Positions 36,451 to 47,504 of a stretch of 64,000 nt of DNA are shown piece after piece (the stretch's first letter is position 1; each line of letters opens with the position of its first letter). The position numbers and the translations under genes are program-made. The notes beneath the pieces are model-generated. The model saw only the letters and a list, made by a program, of their open reading frames with translations. It had not been told where the DNA came from and made no database searches. This DNA is from Aplectana chamaeleonis (taxonomy: Eukaryota; Nematoda; Chromadorea; Rhabditida; Cosmocercidae), in the NCBI GenBank assembly GCA_029168955.1, contig JAPDOI010000296.1:124001-188000 (forward strand), read 5' to 3'.

Positions 36451-36738
36451 GTGCGCCAGAAGAGGGCTACCGTAATCTTAGGAATAATGTTATTCGGCTC
36501 TCGTAAACAAATTGGATGATACAAAATTGACCAAGGGTAAAGTGTAAAAGAAGTGAAGAGCGGTGTGTCTTGATTCACACACCGTCCTGCTCCAGAGGTC
36601 AGCAGTTGAGGATCTGCATGGACTACAAAGCAGGAAAACATCACCACCTGTAGGGAAGATGAAGCGAATTCGGAGTCAGAACTTAGAAAATTTTAGAGCT
36701 AACTTGAGTGAGATTACGGTAGCCCTGTTCTGGCGGAC
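36451..36738. mobile_element. Second TTAA MITE, sharing its TTAA with the neighbour
   Basis: The inverted ends begin GTGCGCCAGAAGAGGGCTAC (left) and GTCCGCCAGAACAGGGCTAC (right, reversed), 26 of 28 positions alike. TTAA lies at 36447-36450 and 36739-36742. The left TTAA is also the right TTAA of copy a. A GGTTACGGTAGCCCT relic near 52455 is related. No coding capacity. Confidence 0.8.
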
Positions 36739-36782
36739 TTAACTATCGTTCTTGTAGATTCGGATGCCTGGCTTGCATACGG

Positions 36783-39700
36783 TGTCCTGAGCATTAAACT
36801 GAGGTCCTGCACACTCCTACTGAGATCCAGCACACATTCCATGAAGTCCTGCTCATCCTTACAGGGGTCCTGCACACGCTTCATGATGTCCTGCACACTC
36901 CTACTGATGTCCTGCACACATTCCATGAAGTCCTGCTCATCCTTACAGGGTGTTGCATACGTTTCATGATGTCCTGCACACTCCTACTAAGGTCCTGCAC
37001 ACATTCTACGACGTCCTGCACACCCCTACTGGGGTCCTGCACAGGTCCCATGATGTCCTGCACACTCCTACTGAGGTTCTGCACACATTCTACGACGTCC
37101 TGCACACCCCTACTGGGGTCCTGCACAGGTCCCATAATATCCTGCACACTCCTCCTGGAGGTTCTGCACACATTTCCCATTGACGACGTCCTGCACACCC
37201 CTACTGGGGTCCTGCACAGGTCCCATGATGTCCTGCACACTCCTACTGAGGTTCTGCACACATTCTACGACGTCCTGCACACCCCTACTGGGGTCCTGCA
37301 CAGGTCCCATGATGTCCTGCACACTCCTACTGAGGTTCTGCACACATTCTACGACGTCCTGCGCACCCCTACTGGGGTCCTGCACAGGTCCCATGATGTC
37401 CTGCACACTCCTACTGAGGTTCTGCACACATTCTACGACGTCCTGCACACCCCTACTGGGGTCCTGCACAGGTCCCATGATGTCCTGCACACTCCTACTG
37501 AGGTTCTGCACACATTCTACGACGTCCTGCACACCCCTTCTGGGGTCCTGCACAGGTCCCATGATGTCCTGCACACTCCTACTGAGGTTCTGCACACATT
37601 CTACGACGTCCTGCACACCCCTTCTGGGGTCCTGCACAGGTCCCATGATGTCCTGCACACTCCTACTAAGGTCCTGCACACTCCTACTGAGGTCCTGCAC
37701 ACATTCTACGACGTCCTGCACACCCCTACTGGGGTCCTGCACATGTCCCATGATGTCCTGCATACTCCTACTAAGGTCCTGCACACTCCCACTGAGGTTC
37801 TGCACACATTCTACGACGTCCTGCACACCCCTACTGGGGTCCTGCACAGGTCCCATGATGTCCTGCACACTCCTACTAAGGTTTTGCACACGTTCCATAA
37901 TGTCCTGCAGACTCCTACTGAGGTCCTGCACACCCCTACTGGGGTCCTGCACAGGTCCCATGATGTCTTGCACACTCCTACTAAGGTCCTGCACACTCCT
38001 ACTGGAGGTCCTGCTCACATTCTACGACGTCCTGCACACCCCTACTGGGGTCCTGCACGGGTCCCATAATGTCCTGCACACTCCTACTGAGGTCCTGCAC
38101 ACCCCTACTGGGGTCCTGCACAGGTCCCATGATGTCCTGCACACTCCTACTGGGGTCCTGCACAGGGCCCATGATGTCCCTGCACACTCCTACTAAGGTC
38201 CTGCACACTCCTACTGAGGTCCTGCACACATTCTACGACGACCTGCACACCCTACTGGAGTCCTGCACAGGCCCATGATGTCCTGCACACTCCTACTGAG
38301 GTCCTGCACAGGTACCATAATGTCCTGCACACTCCTACTGAGGTCCTGCACACCCCTACTGGGGTCCTGCACAGGTCCTATGATGTCCTGCACACTCCTA
38401 CTAAGGTCCTGCACACATTCTACGACGTCCTGCACACCCCTACTGGGGTGCTGCACACGTCCCATGATGTCCTGCCCACTCCTACTAAGGTCTTGCACAC
38501 GTCCCATGATGTCCTGCCCACTCCTACTACGGTCCTGCACACTCCCACTGAGGTTCTGCACACATTCTACGACGTCCTGCACACCCCTACTGGGGTCCTG
38601 CACAGGTCCCATGATGTACTGCACACTCCTACTAAGGTTTTGCACACGTTCCATAATGTCCTGCAGACTCCTACTGAGGTCCTGCACACCCCTACTGGGG
38701 TCCTGCACAGGTCCCATGATGTCTTGCCCACTCCTACTAAAGTCCTGCACACTCCTACTGAGGTCCTGCTCACATCTCTACGACGTCCTGCACACCTCTA
38801 CTGGGGTCCTGCACAGGTCCCATAATGTCCTGCACACTCCTACTGAGGTCCCTGCACACCTACTGGGGTCCTGCACAGGTCCCATGATGTCCTGCACACT
38901 CCTACTGGGGTCCTGCACAGGGCCCATGATGTCCTGCACACTCCTACTAAGGTCCTGCACACTCCTACTGAGGTCCTGCACACATTCTACGACGACCTGC
39001 ACACCCCTACTGGAGTCCTGCACAGGCCCATGATGTCCTGCACACTCCTACTGAGGTCCTGCACAGGTACCATAATGTCCTGCACACTCCTACTGAGGTC
39101 CTGCACACCCCTACTGGGGTCCTGCACAGGTCCTATGATGTCCTGCACACTCCTACTAAGGTCCTGCACACATTCTACGACGTCCTGCACACCCCTACTG
39201 GGGTGCTGCACACGTCCCATGATGTCCTGCCCACTCCTACTAAGGTCTTGCACACGTCCCATGATGTCCTGCCCACTCCTACTACGGTCCTGCACACTCC
39301 CACTGAGGTTCTGCACACATTCTACGACGTCCTGCACACCCCCTACTGGGGTCCTGCACAGGTCCCATGATGTACTGCACACTCCTACTAAGGTTTTGCA
39401 CACGTTCCATAATGTCCTGCAGACTCCTACTGAGGTCCTGCACACCCCTACTGGGGTCCTGCACAGGTCCCATGATGTCTTGCACACTCCTACTAAGGTC
39501 CTGCACACTCCTACTGAGGTCCTGCACACATTCTACGACTTCCTGCACACCCCTACTGGGGTCCTGCACGGGTCCCATAATGTCCTGCACACTCCTACTG
39601 AGGTCCTGCACACCCCTACTGGGGTCCTGCACAGGTCCCATGATGTCCTGCACACTCCTACTGGGGTCCTGCACAGGGCCCATGATGTCCCTGCACACTC

Positions 39701-40470
39701 CTACTAAGGTCCTGCACACTCCTACTGAGGTCCTGCACACATTCTACGACGACCTGCACACCCCTACTGGAGTCCTGCACAGGCCCATGATGTCCTGCAC
39801 ACTCCTACTGAGGTCCTGCACAGGTACCATAATGTCCTGCACACTCCTACTGAGGTCCTGCACACCCCTACTGGGGTCCTGCACAGGTCCTATGATGTCC
39901 TGCACACTCCTACTAAGGTCCTGCACGCATTCTACGACGTCCTGCACACCCCTACTGGGGTGCTGCACACGTCCCATGATGTCCTGCCCACTCCTACTAA
40001 GGTCTTGCACACGTCCCATGATGTCCTGCCCACTCCTACTACGGTCCTGCACGTTCCATGATGTCCTGCACACTCCTACTGAGGTCTTCCACACGTTCCA
40101 TGATGTCCTGCACACTCCTACTGAGGTCCTGCGCAGGTACAATGATGTCCTGCACACTCCTACTGAGGTCTTGCACAGGTCCCATGATGTCCTGCACACT
40201 CCTACTAAGGTCTTGCACACGTTCCATGATGTCCTGCACACTCCTACTGAGGTCTTGCACACGTTCCATGATGTCCTGCCCACTCCTACTGAGGTCCTGC
40301 ACACCCCTACTGGGGTCCTGCACACGTCCCATGATGTCCTGCCCACTCCTACTAAGGTCTTGCACACGTCCCATGATGTCCTGCCCACTCCTACTACGGT
40401 CCTGCACACTCCCACTGAGGTTCTGCACCCATTCTACGACGTCCTGCACACCCCTACTGAGGTCTCACAT
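36783..40470. repeat. Satellite A: 21-bp monomers in 84-bp and 756-bp higher-order units
   Basis: Every 21 bp the boxes (G)TCCTGCACA recur. From about 36970 to 37650 four monomer types alternate in fixed order (ending CTACTGAG, TCTACGAC, CTACTGGG, CCCATGAT), making an 84-bp unit. From about 37700 the same monomer types form a longer unit: landmark sequences recur 756 bp apart (for example ATGATGTCTTGC at 37960, 38716, 39472 and GTTTTGCAC at 37881, 38637, 39393), i.e. 36 monomers. A rearranged 370-bp stretch follows at 40030-40400. The left edge (36783-36960) is more diverged, as is common at satellite borders. Stop-free frames of up to 386 codons exist on both strands only because 21 is a multiple of three. 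No gene is inferred. Confidence 0.95.
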
Positions 40471-40488
40471 AGTCAACCGACACTTCAG

Positions 40489-40615
40489 CACATCCTGCGA
40501 CGCCTTCTTATCGATGGTGCGCTTTGAACGAATACGCGCCGCGGTCAAGTACATCAACCCGCACAGCGTCCTCTTCCGAGCCGGACCTTCAAAGTACACC
40601 ACCCTGGAGAGCAAG
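40489..40615 (+). CDS. Possible exon bordering satellite A, unrecognised
   Basis: Directly after the array, a 127-bp stretch with acceptor-like CACTTCAG before it and a donor-like AAG/GTGTTT after it reads FERIRAAVKYINPHSVLF and RAGPSKYTTLESK. Third codon positions are strongly G/C, unlike the AT-rich surroundings, which favours a real or recently real coding exon. The frame also stays open upstream through the satellite. I do not recognise the family. It may be a gene fragment cut off by satellite growth. Confidence 0.3.
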
Positions 40616-40844
40616 GTGTTTATATGGAGTCTAAGAAAACAATGACTGATAACGAAAAACCCACCATTTTCATAAACTTATCTTGAGAGGCCGGTTTCCG
40701 AGTTTCAAACGCCCGTTAGGGGCCCAGAAGTCATTATGGTGAGTTCTGACAATTATTTTCGTCATTCCCGTGGCCGATTACCTCTAGTCACAAATTTTCG
40801 AGCGATTTGGTCCACGCCTTCCAAAAAAATGGTTTTCGACGGAC

Positions 40845-40932
40845 GGAGGTGGAGGTGGAGGCGGAGGCGGAGGGGGAGGGGGAGGAGGAGGAGGAGGAGG
40901 AGGCGGAGGCGGAGGCGGAGGCGGTGGTGGAG
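40845..40932 (+). repeat. (GGAGGN)n purine-rich microsatellite
   Basis: About 29 triplets, almost all GGA, GGC or GGT, on the plus strand (polyproline if read on the minus strand). Dense G runs of 2-6 make G-quadruplex formation likely. Confidence 0.95.
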
Positions 40933-41117
40933 AACGTTTTTGCGTACTTTGAGAGGTCATAACTTTAGAAAGCGGGGACCAGTTGGGATGAAAAGTTGCA
41001 CACATATGTAATTTCTTGCAGCGCGTCGAATAGTGTACAGCTCATACCTCTGTTGACGGTATGAATAGGTGATCTCATTGTAGGGCATCCGCGCGGGAAG
41101 AGATCAAAGCCAAATCC

Positions 41118-41140
41118 TGGTGAGCGCTTCGCGCTCACCA
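41118..41140. repeat. Perfect GGTGAGCGC hairpin
   Basis: TGGTGAGCGC, loop TTC, then the exact complement: a 10-bp stem. Preceded by ATCAAAGCCAAATCC and followed by CAATT, as in the sister copies near 34356 and 62326. Confidence 0.9.
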
Positions 41141-41552
41141 CAATTATCATTGCACGAAGCAAAGCTATGAATCCTTTTCTCGAGCTATCATTATGGCCGC
41201 TGTTTTCATTTTTAAAAGCCGACACATCGGTTCCCCAAGACTCTGCTAATCCTTCATGAAACCGCTAAACTTAGCTCGATCGCGCAGAATTTTTTTGATT
41301 CTCCGCAGTTCGAGGATGAGAATTATACATTCCATCCGATGGCCAAAATGGCGTCGGATCGGATTTTCGGATATTGCCGATTTTGCAAAACCGACTCATC
41401 GGATAAATCGGATACTGTCCCAAACGAGAATTTCGGATAACGGATCCTATCCGAAACCAGAATTTTTGATCGGATCGGATATCGGATATCCGATCGGATA
41501 AAATCAGATCCACCGGATAATTGGGATGAAAAAACGGATAAGAAAATTTTTT

Positions 41553-41615
41553 TTAGTAGTACCGAGGATTCAACCCCGTGTATTCAAGCAAATACATTCT
41601 GTAGCCACGAGCATA
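41553..41615 (-). other. tRNA-like fragment, minus strand
   Basis: The minus strand has CTCGTGGCTACAG, a GTATT/AATAC stem, and GGGGTTGAATCCTC resembling a T-arm/B-box. The loop sizes are wrong for a tRNA and the A-box is weak. Possibly a SINE relic. Confidence 0.25.
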
Positions 41616-42062
41616 CGCGTCGCGGTCCGGTGTGTGTCGCGCTCGCGGCGAACACTAAAAAACCCCCACCGTTTAGAGTAGTCTTCAGCGCTTTGAAGGA
41701 GTAAATGGCTATCATCTGTGACGAGAAATGAACGCAGGAAAGCAAATTATGCCCTTGGACATGTCAGTTTACTTGGTTTCACCCTAAAGCAGGGATGTCG
41801 CGTCGCCGCTCAACTCATCGCGCGCGACGCTCGCCAACCGCGACGCGGCACGCACGGGTGAGAAACTTCGCCCTCCCCTGCAACCGGTGAGAGCTCATAA
41901 CTGACCAAAAAGAAGACCTGCCACAGAATCATGGTTTAGCGGGGCGTTGCGACCAATCTCGGTAGGGCTACGACCCCTTACCCTGTTAAACGAAACCTTG
42001 GAAAAAAATCCGAATTCGTTACGAACTTCCCCTTCTGGGTAAAAATTGAGCTTGAAAATTAT

Positions 42063-42541
42063 ATGATCCCCGCAGAATTAATGCTGTCGCAGCAAGGGGG
42101 TCACCGTGCAATCGTACATAGCCACGCCCATATTCCCGTGCCGCCGCATCATGTGTACACCAACCGAGGGTTTCCCTACCCTCCTGAATTCAAGTCGTTT
42201 GATTACGACACGGAAAAATGGATAGGGACAAGTGCGAAACCGAGGCAAGGCTAGTTCTTTTTTGCACACTTCCTCTGTTATCTTCAACATAACTGAAGGA
42301 CACAACATCAATTAATTTTAACACAAAACTACGGGTTGCGGAACGTGCCACATATTTGACGGTAGAGCGCGTCCCCGCCGTTGCACCGTCAACCAGTTTT
42401 CCACCGCCAAATAACCGTCTCCGTGTATTGAATTTCTCTCCATCTGCGGTACAACCAACAATTCGACTCCTCCCCGTTTTCGCTCCCGCCGTCGCACCGA
42501 CAAGCCTTTTTACCCCGAAGAACAACCGTCAGCGTGTCTGA
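42063..42541 (+). other. Two short protein-like frames, one with internal duplication
   Basis: Frame 42063-42254 (63 codons) contains HAHIPVPPHHVYTNRGF and YPPEFKSFDYDTEKWIG. Frame 42356-42541 contains VPAVAPSTSFPPPNNRLRV and, 39 codons later, FAPAVAPTSLFTPKNNRQRV, a diverged tandem duplication with several synonymous differences. I recognise neither. They may be exon remnants or low-complexity coincidence. Confidence 0.25.
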
Positions 42542-43450
42542 GTCCAGCTGCAGAACGTCACCCGAGTTATGAACACAGATTCGCGTTTTAATAAAGCGTC
42601 CGAACAAAAGACATCCCTCCGAAACCTGTCCATAAAAACTGCAAATACAACACTTTTTTGTCTTCCTGAGAGCTCAAAATAATTTTTGTGCCATCATCAG
42701 GAGCATTTTTAATTATTTCGCAGAATCACATAAAATGTGGAAACGGTTACACTTCCCTTTTACACTTACCGTGGACGGCTTTTGATGGCAATAATGTATT
42801 ATGAGATTGAACAAATTGGATTAATACCGCAAATTGCAAGTTTTTCCCGCATCTACGAAACTGCAAAACTCTTGCAAAACGACTTGCAAAACGAAATAAG
42901 GCCTCTCCACTTCACGGAATACCCCCTATCACATGTTATGCAGTTATTTTGTGATATTATGACCCCCTCATCATAAAATATTTGTATTTGTTCAATATGC
43001 ATGTAGTGAAGTGTCAAAATCCATTCCTCACACATGCTTAATCAGCGATTCCGCAACCGTCAATAGCGCGCTCTACTGCGAATTCGCGCGACCTCTACGC
43101 GACCGCGTTCGGAGCTGGCTGTTACGGCGGGCGCAATTCTATCCGTTTTTCATCCGAAATTATCCGATATTTATCCGAAATTATCCGATAATTATCCGAT
43201 TTTTATCCGAAAATATCCGATTTTTATCCGATCGATTATCCGTTTTTTATCCGATTATCCGGTTTTCTGATCGGATCCTTCGATTTTCACTTTTCCGGAT
43301 ATCGGATAATTCGGATATCGTGTTTTTTCGTCTGATCGGATTTCGGATCAATCCGAAATCGCCATTTTGATGTCGGATCGGATTTCGGATAATTATCCGA
43401 TCGGATTATCCGACCCGGATATCCGAAACCGACTCCGTCGGATGGAATGT

Positions 43451-44513
43451 ATAGTGAGAATACGGCAAAAAAATCTCCCTTATTGATCGAAATAGAGCAA
43501 ATTGAGGTAGACCGCTCGTCAGATGTAGTGCTCACCTGATTTTCGCTTTTGAAAAACTAAAAGCACAACCATGGTGGACGCTTGATGAAAATGTGTTAAT
43601 TATTTCTTCTTGTTTTTTCCAATTTTCCGGTCTATCGGAAGGTCCGTAGAGAAAATTCAACATAAAGTATGGTTATTTTCGCCATCCCCCACAACTCTAA
43701 TAGTAAGAAGAACATTTTGCAAGAAGTCCCGGCCCCGGTAAGTCCTCCCTTGTAGGACGTATTCATAAATATGCTATGAAAAATCGCATGAAATTGGGTA
43801 TTCACATCATCGAATACTAGCTGTTTTTACATGTGTCCTCAACATAACAGAAAAATGGAAAGGTTGTGCCGAGTTACGCAAGTTTGTGTCATCAAGTGAA
43901 GACAGAAAATGTGTCTTCTTATTCGTTTTTCAGAAGTACGAAGCTCAACCTCACTCTACTCTCTAAAGCCGTCGAAGCTTTTTACAATTCTCATGCATAC
44001 ATGAACATCTCAGCTACCCGAAAGTTTCAACCACGTTGCCCAACATTGGGCAACGTTTTTCTACAAACGGGGGGAGTCGCCTAGGGATCGTTGGGCTCGT
44101 TGCCCTAACTTGGACGCGCGCCTAAAAGCAGAGTGTGTTGAGGAAGAAATCTCAGAATTCAAAAAATGTGTTGTCCCTGTCAGAGCGAAAGACAGTAGGT
44201 GACTTGCAACCGTTAGTGAGTGGATGAAGCAAGGATTGGGCCAGAAATATTTGCTTTTCAATGGCCCGTTAGTTGGGTCCCTACACGTGGAAGTCCGTAT
44301 TTGATAAGAATAGCTTTGATACAATCTACAGTTACTTCATACATACCACAGTTGGTGCACCAGTTGAAGTCTAGCCAGGTCAATGAAATCCTATGAAACC
44401 GCGGTTGAGATATACGAAAAATCTTTCGAAGAAGCGTCGAAAGTCGAAATTAGAGGGGATAATTACATCGTTAGGATAATGGACGAATGATGGACGGGAA
44501 GAACGGTCGGCTA
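43451..44513. other. No gene recognised; one perfect hairpin
   Basis: Short frames only. At 44034-44055 CGTTGCCCAA and TTGGGCAACG form a perfect 10-bp stem with a 2-base centre. Confidence 0.45.
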
Positions 44514-44592
44514 GGGGTCGTTTACACTTCAGCCGCCGAGCGGCGGAAGCACTTTGCCGCTCCGCTCGGCGGCGGAAGAGAAAACGAGCCCT
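44514..44592. mobile_element. 79-bp GGGGTCGTTTACACTT MITE
   Basis: The ends GGGGTCGTTT and a near complement (AAAACGAGCCC) are flanked by TA (44512-44513 and 44593-44594). The centre is a GCCGCCGAGCGGCGG palindrome pair. Same end sequence as the 45870-46032 copy. Confidence 0.65.
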
Positions 44593-45303
44593 TAGACCCT
44601 GCTCACGCACTATGCAGGAGACCTAAGCTGAGAACGCTACCACTCATAGTCAAAGTCGTATGGAAAGACGGAAAGTTCTGACAGCTTCGGTTCAAAGTAG
44701 CGAGAAAACGAAAAGAATGGTTGCTTTCCGATTTGTCTATTATTCTCCGAGTAATTTTATTTCCTAAGATGTGGAACAACAAGACAGAATAGGGAAAAAC
44801 AAAAACGGATGAAACGCGGGGAAAAAAGAAAGAGAAAAACAAAAAAATACGAAAACAGTTTTTTTGCTACATTATTTTGTTATTGTAATTAAAACAAAAA
44901 CAAAACAACAGAGCAAAAAAGTTTAAATTACTTTCAGGACAGAGTGCTTTTCATCCTGCAATGTCTGCGATCCCGATTCGGAACGGGAAAGAGCGCGGTT
45001 GCGAATACAACGCAGCGAAATTCGAATAAAAATGAAAATCAAAAACGAAGCGTTTGTGTTATTGTTTTATCTTTGTAATTAAAACAAACACAAAACAATA
45101 AAGCAAAAATTAAAGACAGTTCGCAAACCCAAATCATTAAATTCATAAATGTTAGACTTCTGATTGCCACTCAATCACTGAAAGCTATTCAAACTCCAAC
45201 GTACCCATCACTCAAATTAGTATTTTTATCCAAGCCCTCATAAACAGCAGCCAGCGAACCATTCGCTGAGGGCTCGAATCCACAAAAGCTGAGCATGTCT
45301 CAC
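44593..45303. other. AT-rich interval, no gene recognised
   Basis: Contains two similar A/T-rich segments (near 44870-44915 and 45055-45105), both with ATTGTAATTAAAACAAA-like sequence, a diverged direct repeat about 185 bp apart. Confidence 0.4.
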
Positions 45304-45420
45304 CCATGGTCAGAAGCAGGTTGACGTTTTGTGAATCCAGAGGCCAGATGAACCAACGATAAACCCATCGGTGAGAGCAAGTGTAGTTGAACAGTTGATT
45401 GATCCTGTACGGCTGGATAT
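45304..45420 (-). CDS. Possible single exon, minus strand, unrecognised
   Basis: On the minus strand a TTTTGTAG acceptor-like site precedes a 117-bp stop-free stretch that ends at a GTGAGA donor-like site. It encodes IQPYRINQLFNYTCSHRW and VYRWFIWPLDSQNVNLLL. The aromatic-rich sequence could be a membrane or structural protein fragment, but I recognise no family and no partner exons. Confidence 0.25.
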
Positions 45421-45869
45421 CTACAAAATTGAAAATCATTTGTAATAGGTCAAATATTCGATAATTTTCCAATGACTGAACTACGCAGGAGAGCGAAGAT
45501 TATGAAATCCTTGAGAAACATCGAGTACTCGAATAAGGTAGCGATCTATCAGATAATTTGACTGTGACTCTATAACTGCTCAGATTTCTCTTTTTTTTTG
45601 CACCGCGGGTTGTTCCGAAGTCCGTCGTGAGTAAAAAAACAAACCGAACTCCACCTCGAAATCGGCATCAGTACACACAATTCATGTGTCACCGCACCGA
45701 TTTGACGCATCCCGTTCACGGAGCGAAGCGGCGCAGTTAGCTCTCCTTTCGCCAAAGTATGAACGACCCTCACGGGGCCGATCACAGACTCACCGCGCAA
45801 AGGCGTGGCATCCTGCTGTACATTCGTATCAATCACGCGACGTCGCGAGGCTGCGCGGTTGCTCAATTA

Positions 45870-46032
45870 GGGGTCGTTTATACTTCCGCCACCCAGCGGC
45901 GCGGCAAAGTGCAACTCTGCTGATTAATCGCACCGCGATCCTGCCTGCAAACCACCGATCATTGCATAGGATAGTCATATCAGTGGATTGCACTTCGCTG
46001 CGCCGTTTGTCAGCGAAAGTGTAAACGACCGC
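45870..46032. mobile_element. 163-bp GGGGTCGTTTAYACTT MITE
   Basis: The left end GGGGTCGTTTATACTT and the right end GCGGTCGTTTACACTT (reversed) are flanked by TA at 45868-45869 and 46033-46034. A CCGCCACCCAGCGGCG-type GC-rich patch lies near the left end. Non-coding. Confidence 0.75.
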
Positions 46033-46596
46033 TAAGAGACAGTCAAGAAACTGGCAGTGGCCGCCGCCGGCCAACGCTTGGCCAGGCGGCGCCGCTTTGC
46101 AACTTCGAGCGGCGAGGCGAGATGTCGAAAGGGACCATGAAAAACTTTCGATTGTAAATTAAAGTCAGTATGAATACAACGTAAAAGTGGATTTAAATCT
46201 CGCGCCAATATCATTTTGTAAGTAATCTGCATTTGGAGCCTGTGCCGTAACTGTTTTTGATGTTTTTTGATGGTCGCATCCACATTCTATAAAAAAGTGG
46301 TAGATGACTGGCGAGAACTGGTGGCGGATCCTCACCTTTTACCCCTTCCAACCTCGGAGCCCCAAGTTTTTGCCGCACCGACGTTTATCGGTGTGGTCTA
46401 CTGGGCTCATTCATGAAATTAAGCATGAAAAATGGAGTGGATTCTAGCGCGAACGATGCCTTTAAATGATCAAAAATATATGGGTATGCTCCTGGGACTT
46501 TCTCTTAATGTGAAATACACTGAACTATTAGATATGCAGGATTGATTATGTGGTTTGCCATTCTCTCGATTTTCGATTTTGTTGCTTTCAATTCAC

Positions 46597-47048
46597 AGGC
46601 AGTGTTCACGATAATCTTCGATTCTGAGATTAATCGCTTAATCAAATTTTTGGCCCCCGGGTGGAACCAAAATGACGAAGAAATTGAGAAAAACGCCCCA
46701 GAAGGGCACGAAATCCTTTACTCTCACCCCACCTCTTTACTCTCACTGGAACTGTTCGTTGTGACAATGAAATCTTTTGTGAACCCGTCTTTTGGAATTC
46801 GCTACTCTCTGTTGCTCTGTTCTTTTCTTCGGACCCTAACTAATACTGTCTTGCCTAAAATATTCTTCCATTTTTGATTAAGCCCATTTTTTACCGGTGA
46901 CAACCACCACGAACATGTCCTGATGTCACTGAAAAATGACGTTTTAGTGCGTTCCACGCCGTTTCTTCCGAATTTTAGCAACACTCGGCAGATAACGCAT
47001 TGTTTTGAGTGGAAAACTCGGGAACGAAAATCATCGTGAACACTGCCT
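46597..47048. mobile_element. AGGCAGTGTTCACGAT MITE, copy b
   Basis: Complete inverted ends; TTAA is kept on the right (47049-47052) but not on the left, which reads TTCAC. The interior matches copy g (62498) closely in its first 120 bp and last 200 bp, for example GAGATTAATCGC and TAACTAATACTGT. Confidence 0.85.
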
Positions 47049-47504
47049 TTAAGCATTCAAAGGATTGCTTCTGTTGATTATCGATGTTTTCCCAATGGAG
47101 GAGATTCATAGTGTTCAATTGGAGATACCGGAAAACGGAAAACTTCAAATTAACGACCGATTTCTTTCCGAATGCAATCCTATGTATACAGTCCATCGCA
47201 TAATTATGGGGACACTTGAATTTTTGCTGTAATTTTTGCAGCTTTGTAGCTAGAATACTATAGTGTGGACCATTGGATTCATTTGTAAAAATATAAAAAA
47301 TATACTCGCGGACCAATTTTCGGCGCGTTTGACTATCTTTAAGAAGTTTTACGCTTGATTTTGCTCAAAACGGTCATTTTTGACCGTCGCGAAACTATAG
47401 GGACACTGAATTCTTTCTAAATTCTTCCACTTTTGCAGAGGGTTTTCAAAAAGGAAAGTTTTTCGTTCCTCATACATTACCGGTTTCTACAACTCCGAAG
47501 GTCA

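Larger units (their letters stand above)
41336..43450. mobile_element. Possible element with TATCCGAT-rich inverted ends
   Basis: Both ends begin TACATTCCATCCGA in opposite orientation (41336 and 43450), with TA outside. Inside each end lie 200-300 bp made mostly of short ATCCGAT / ATCGGAT words (41350-41530 and 43140-43440). The 1.6-kb middle is ordinary sequence with a tRNA-like stretch and two short protein-like frames. Subterminal arrays of short repeats are typical of DNA transposons whose transposase binds them. No transposase was recognised. The alternative is two independent solo copies of one simple-repeat family. Confidence 0.5.

Noticed and set aside
36966..40645. Long plus and minus open frames (up to 386 codons) in satellite A as a repetitive protein gene
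   Set aside because: Open in several frames on both strands because the monomer is 21 bp and lacks stops; indels change frame within the array. Kept only as a hypothesis in the heptad finding.
41784..42620. Fourth hAT element from CAGGGATGTC (41787) to GACATCCCT (42611)
   Set aside because: The last base of the right end does not match and the flanking 8 bp on the two sides are unrelated.
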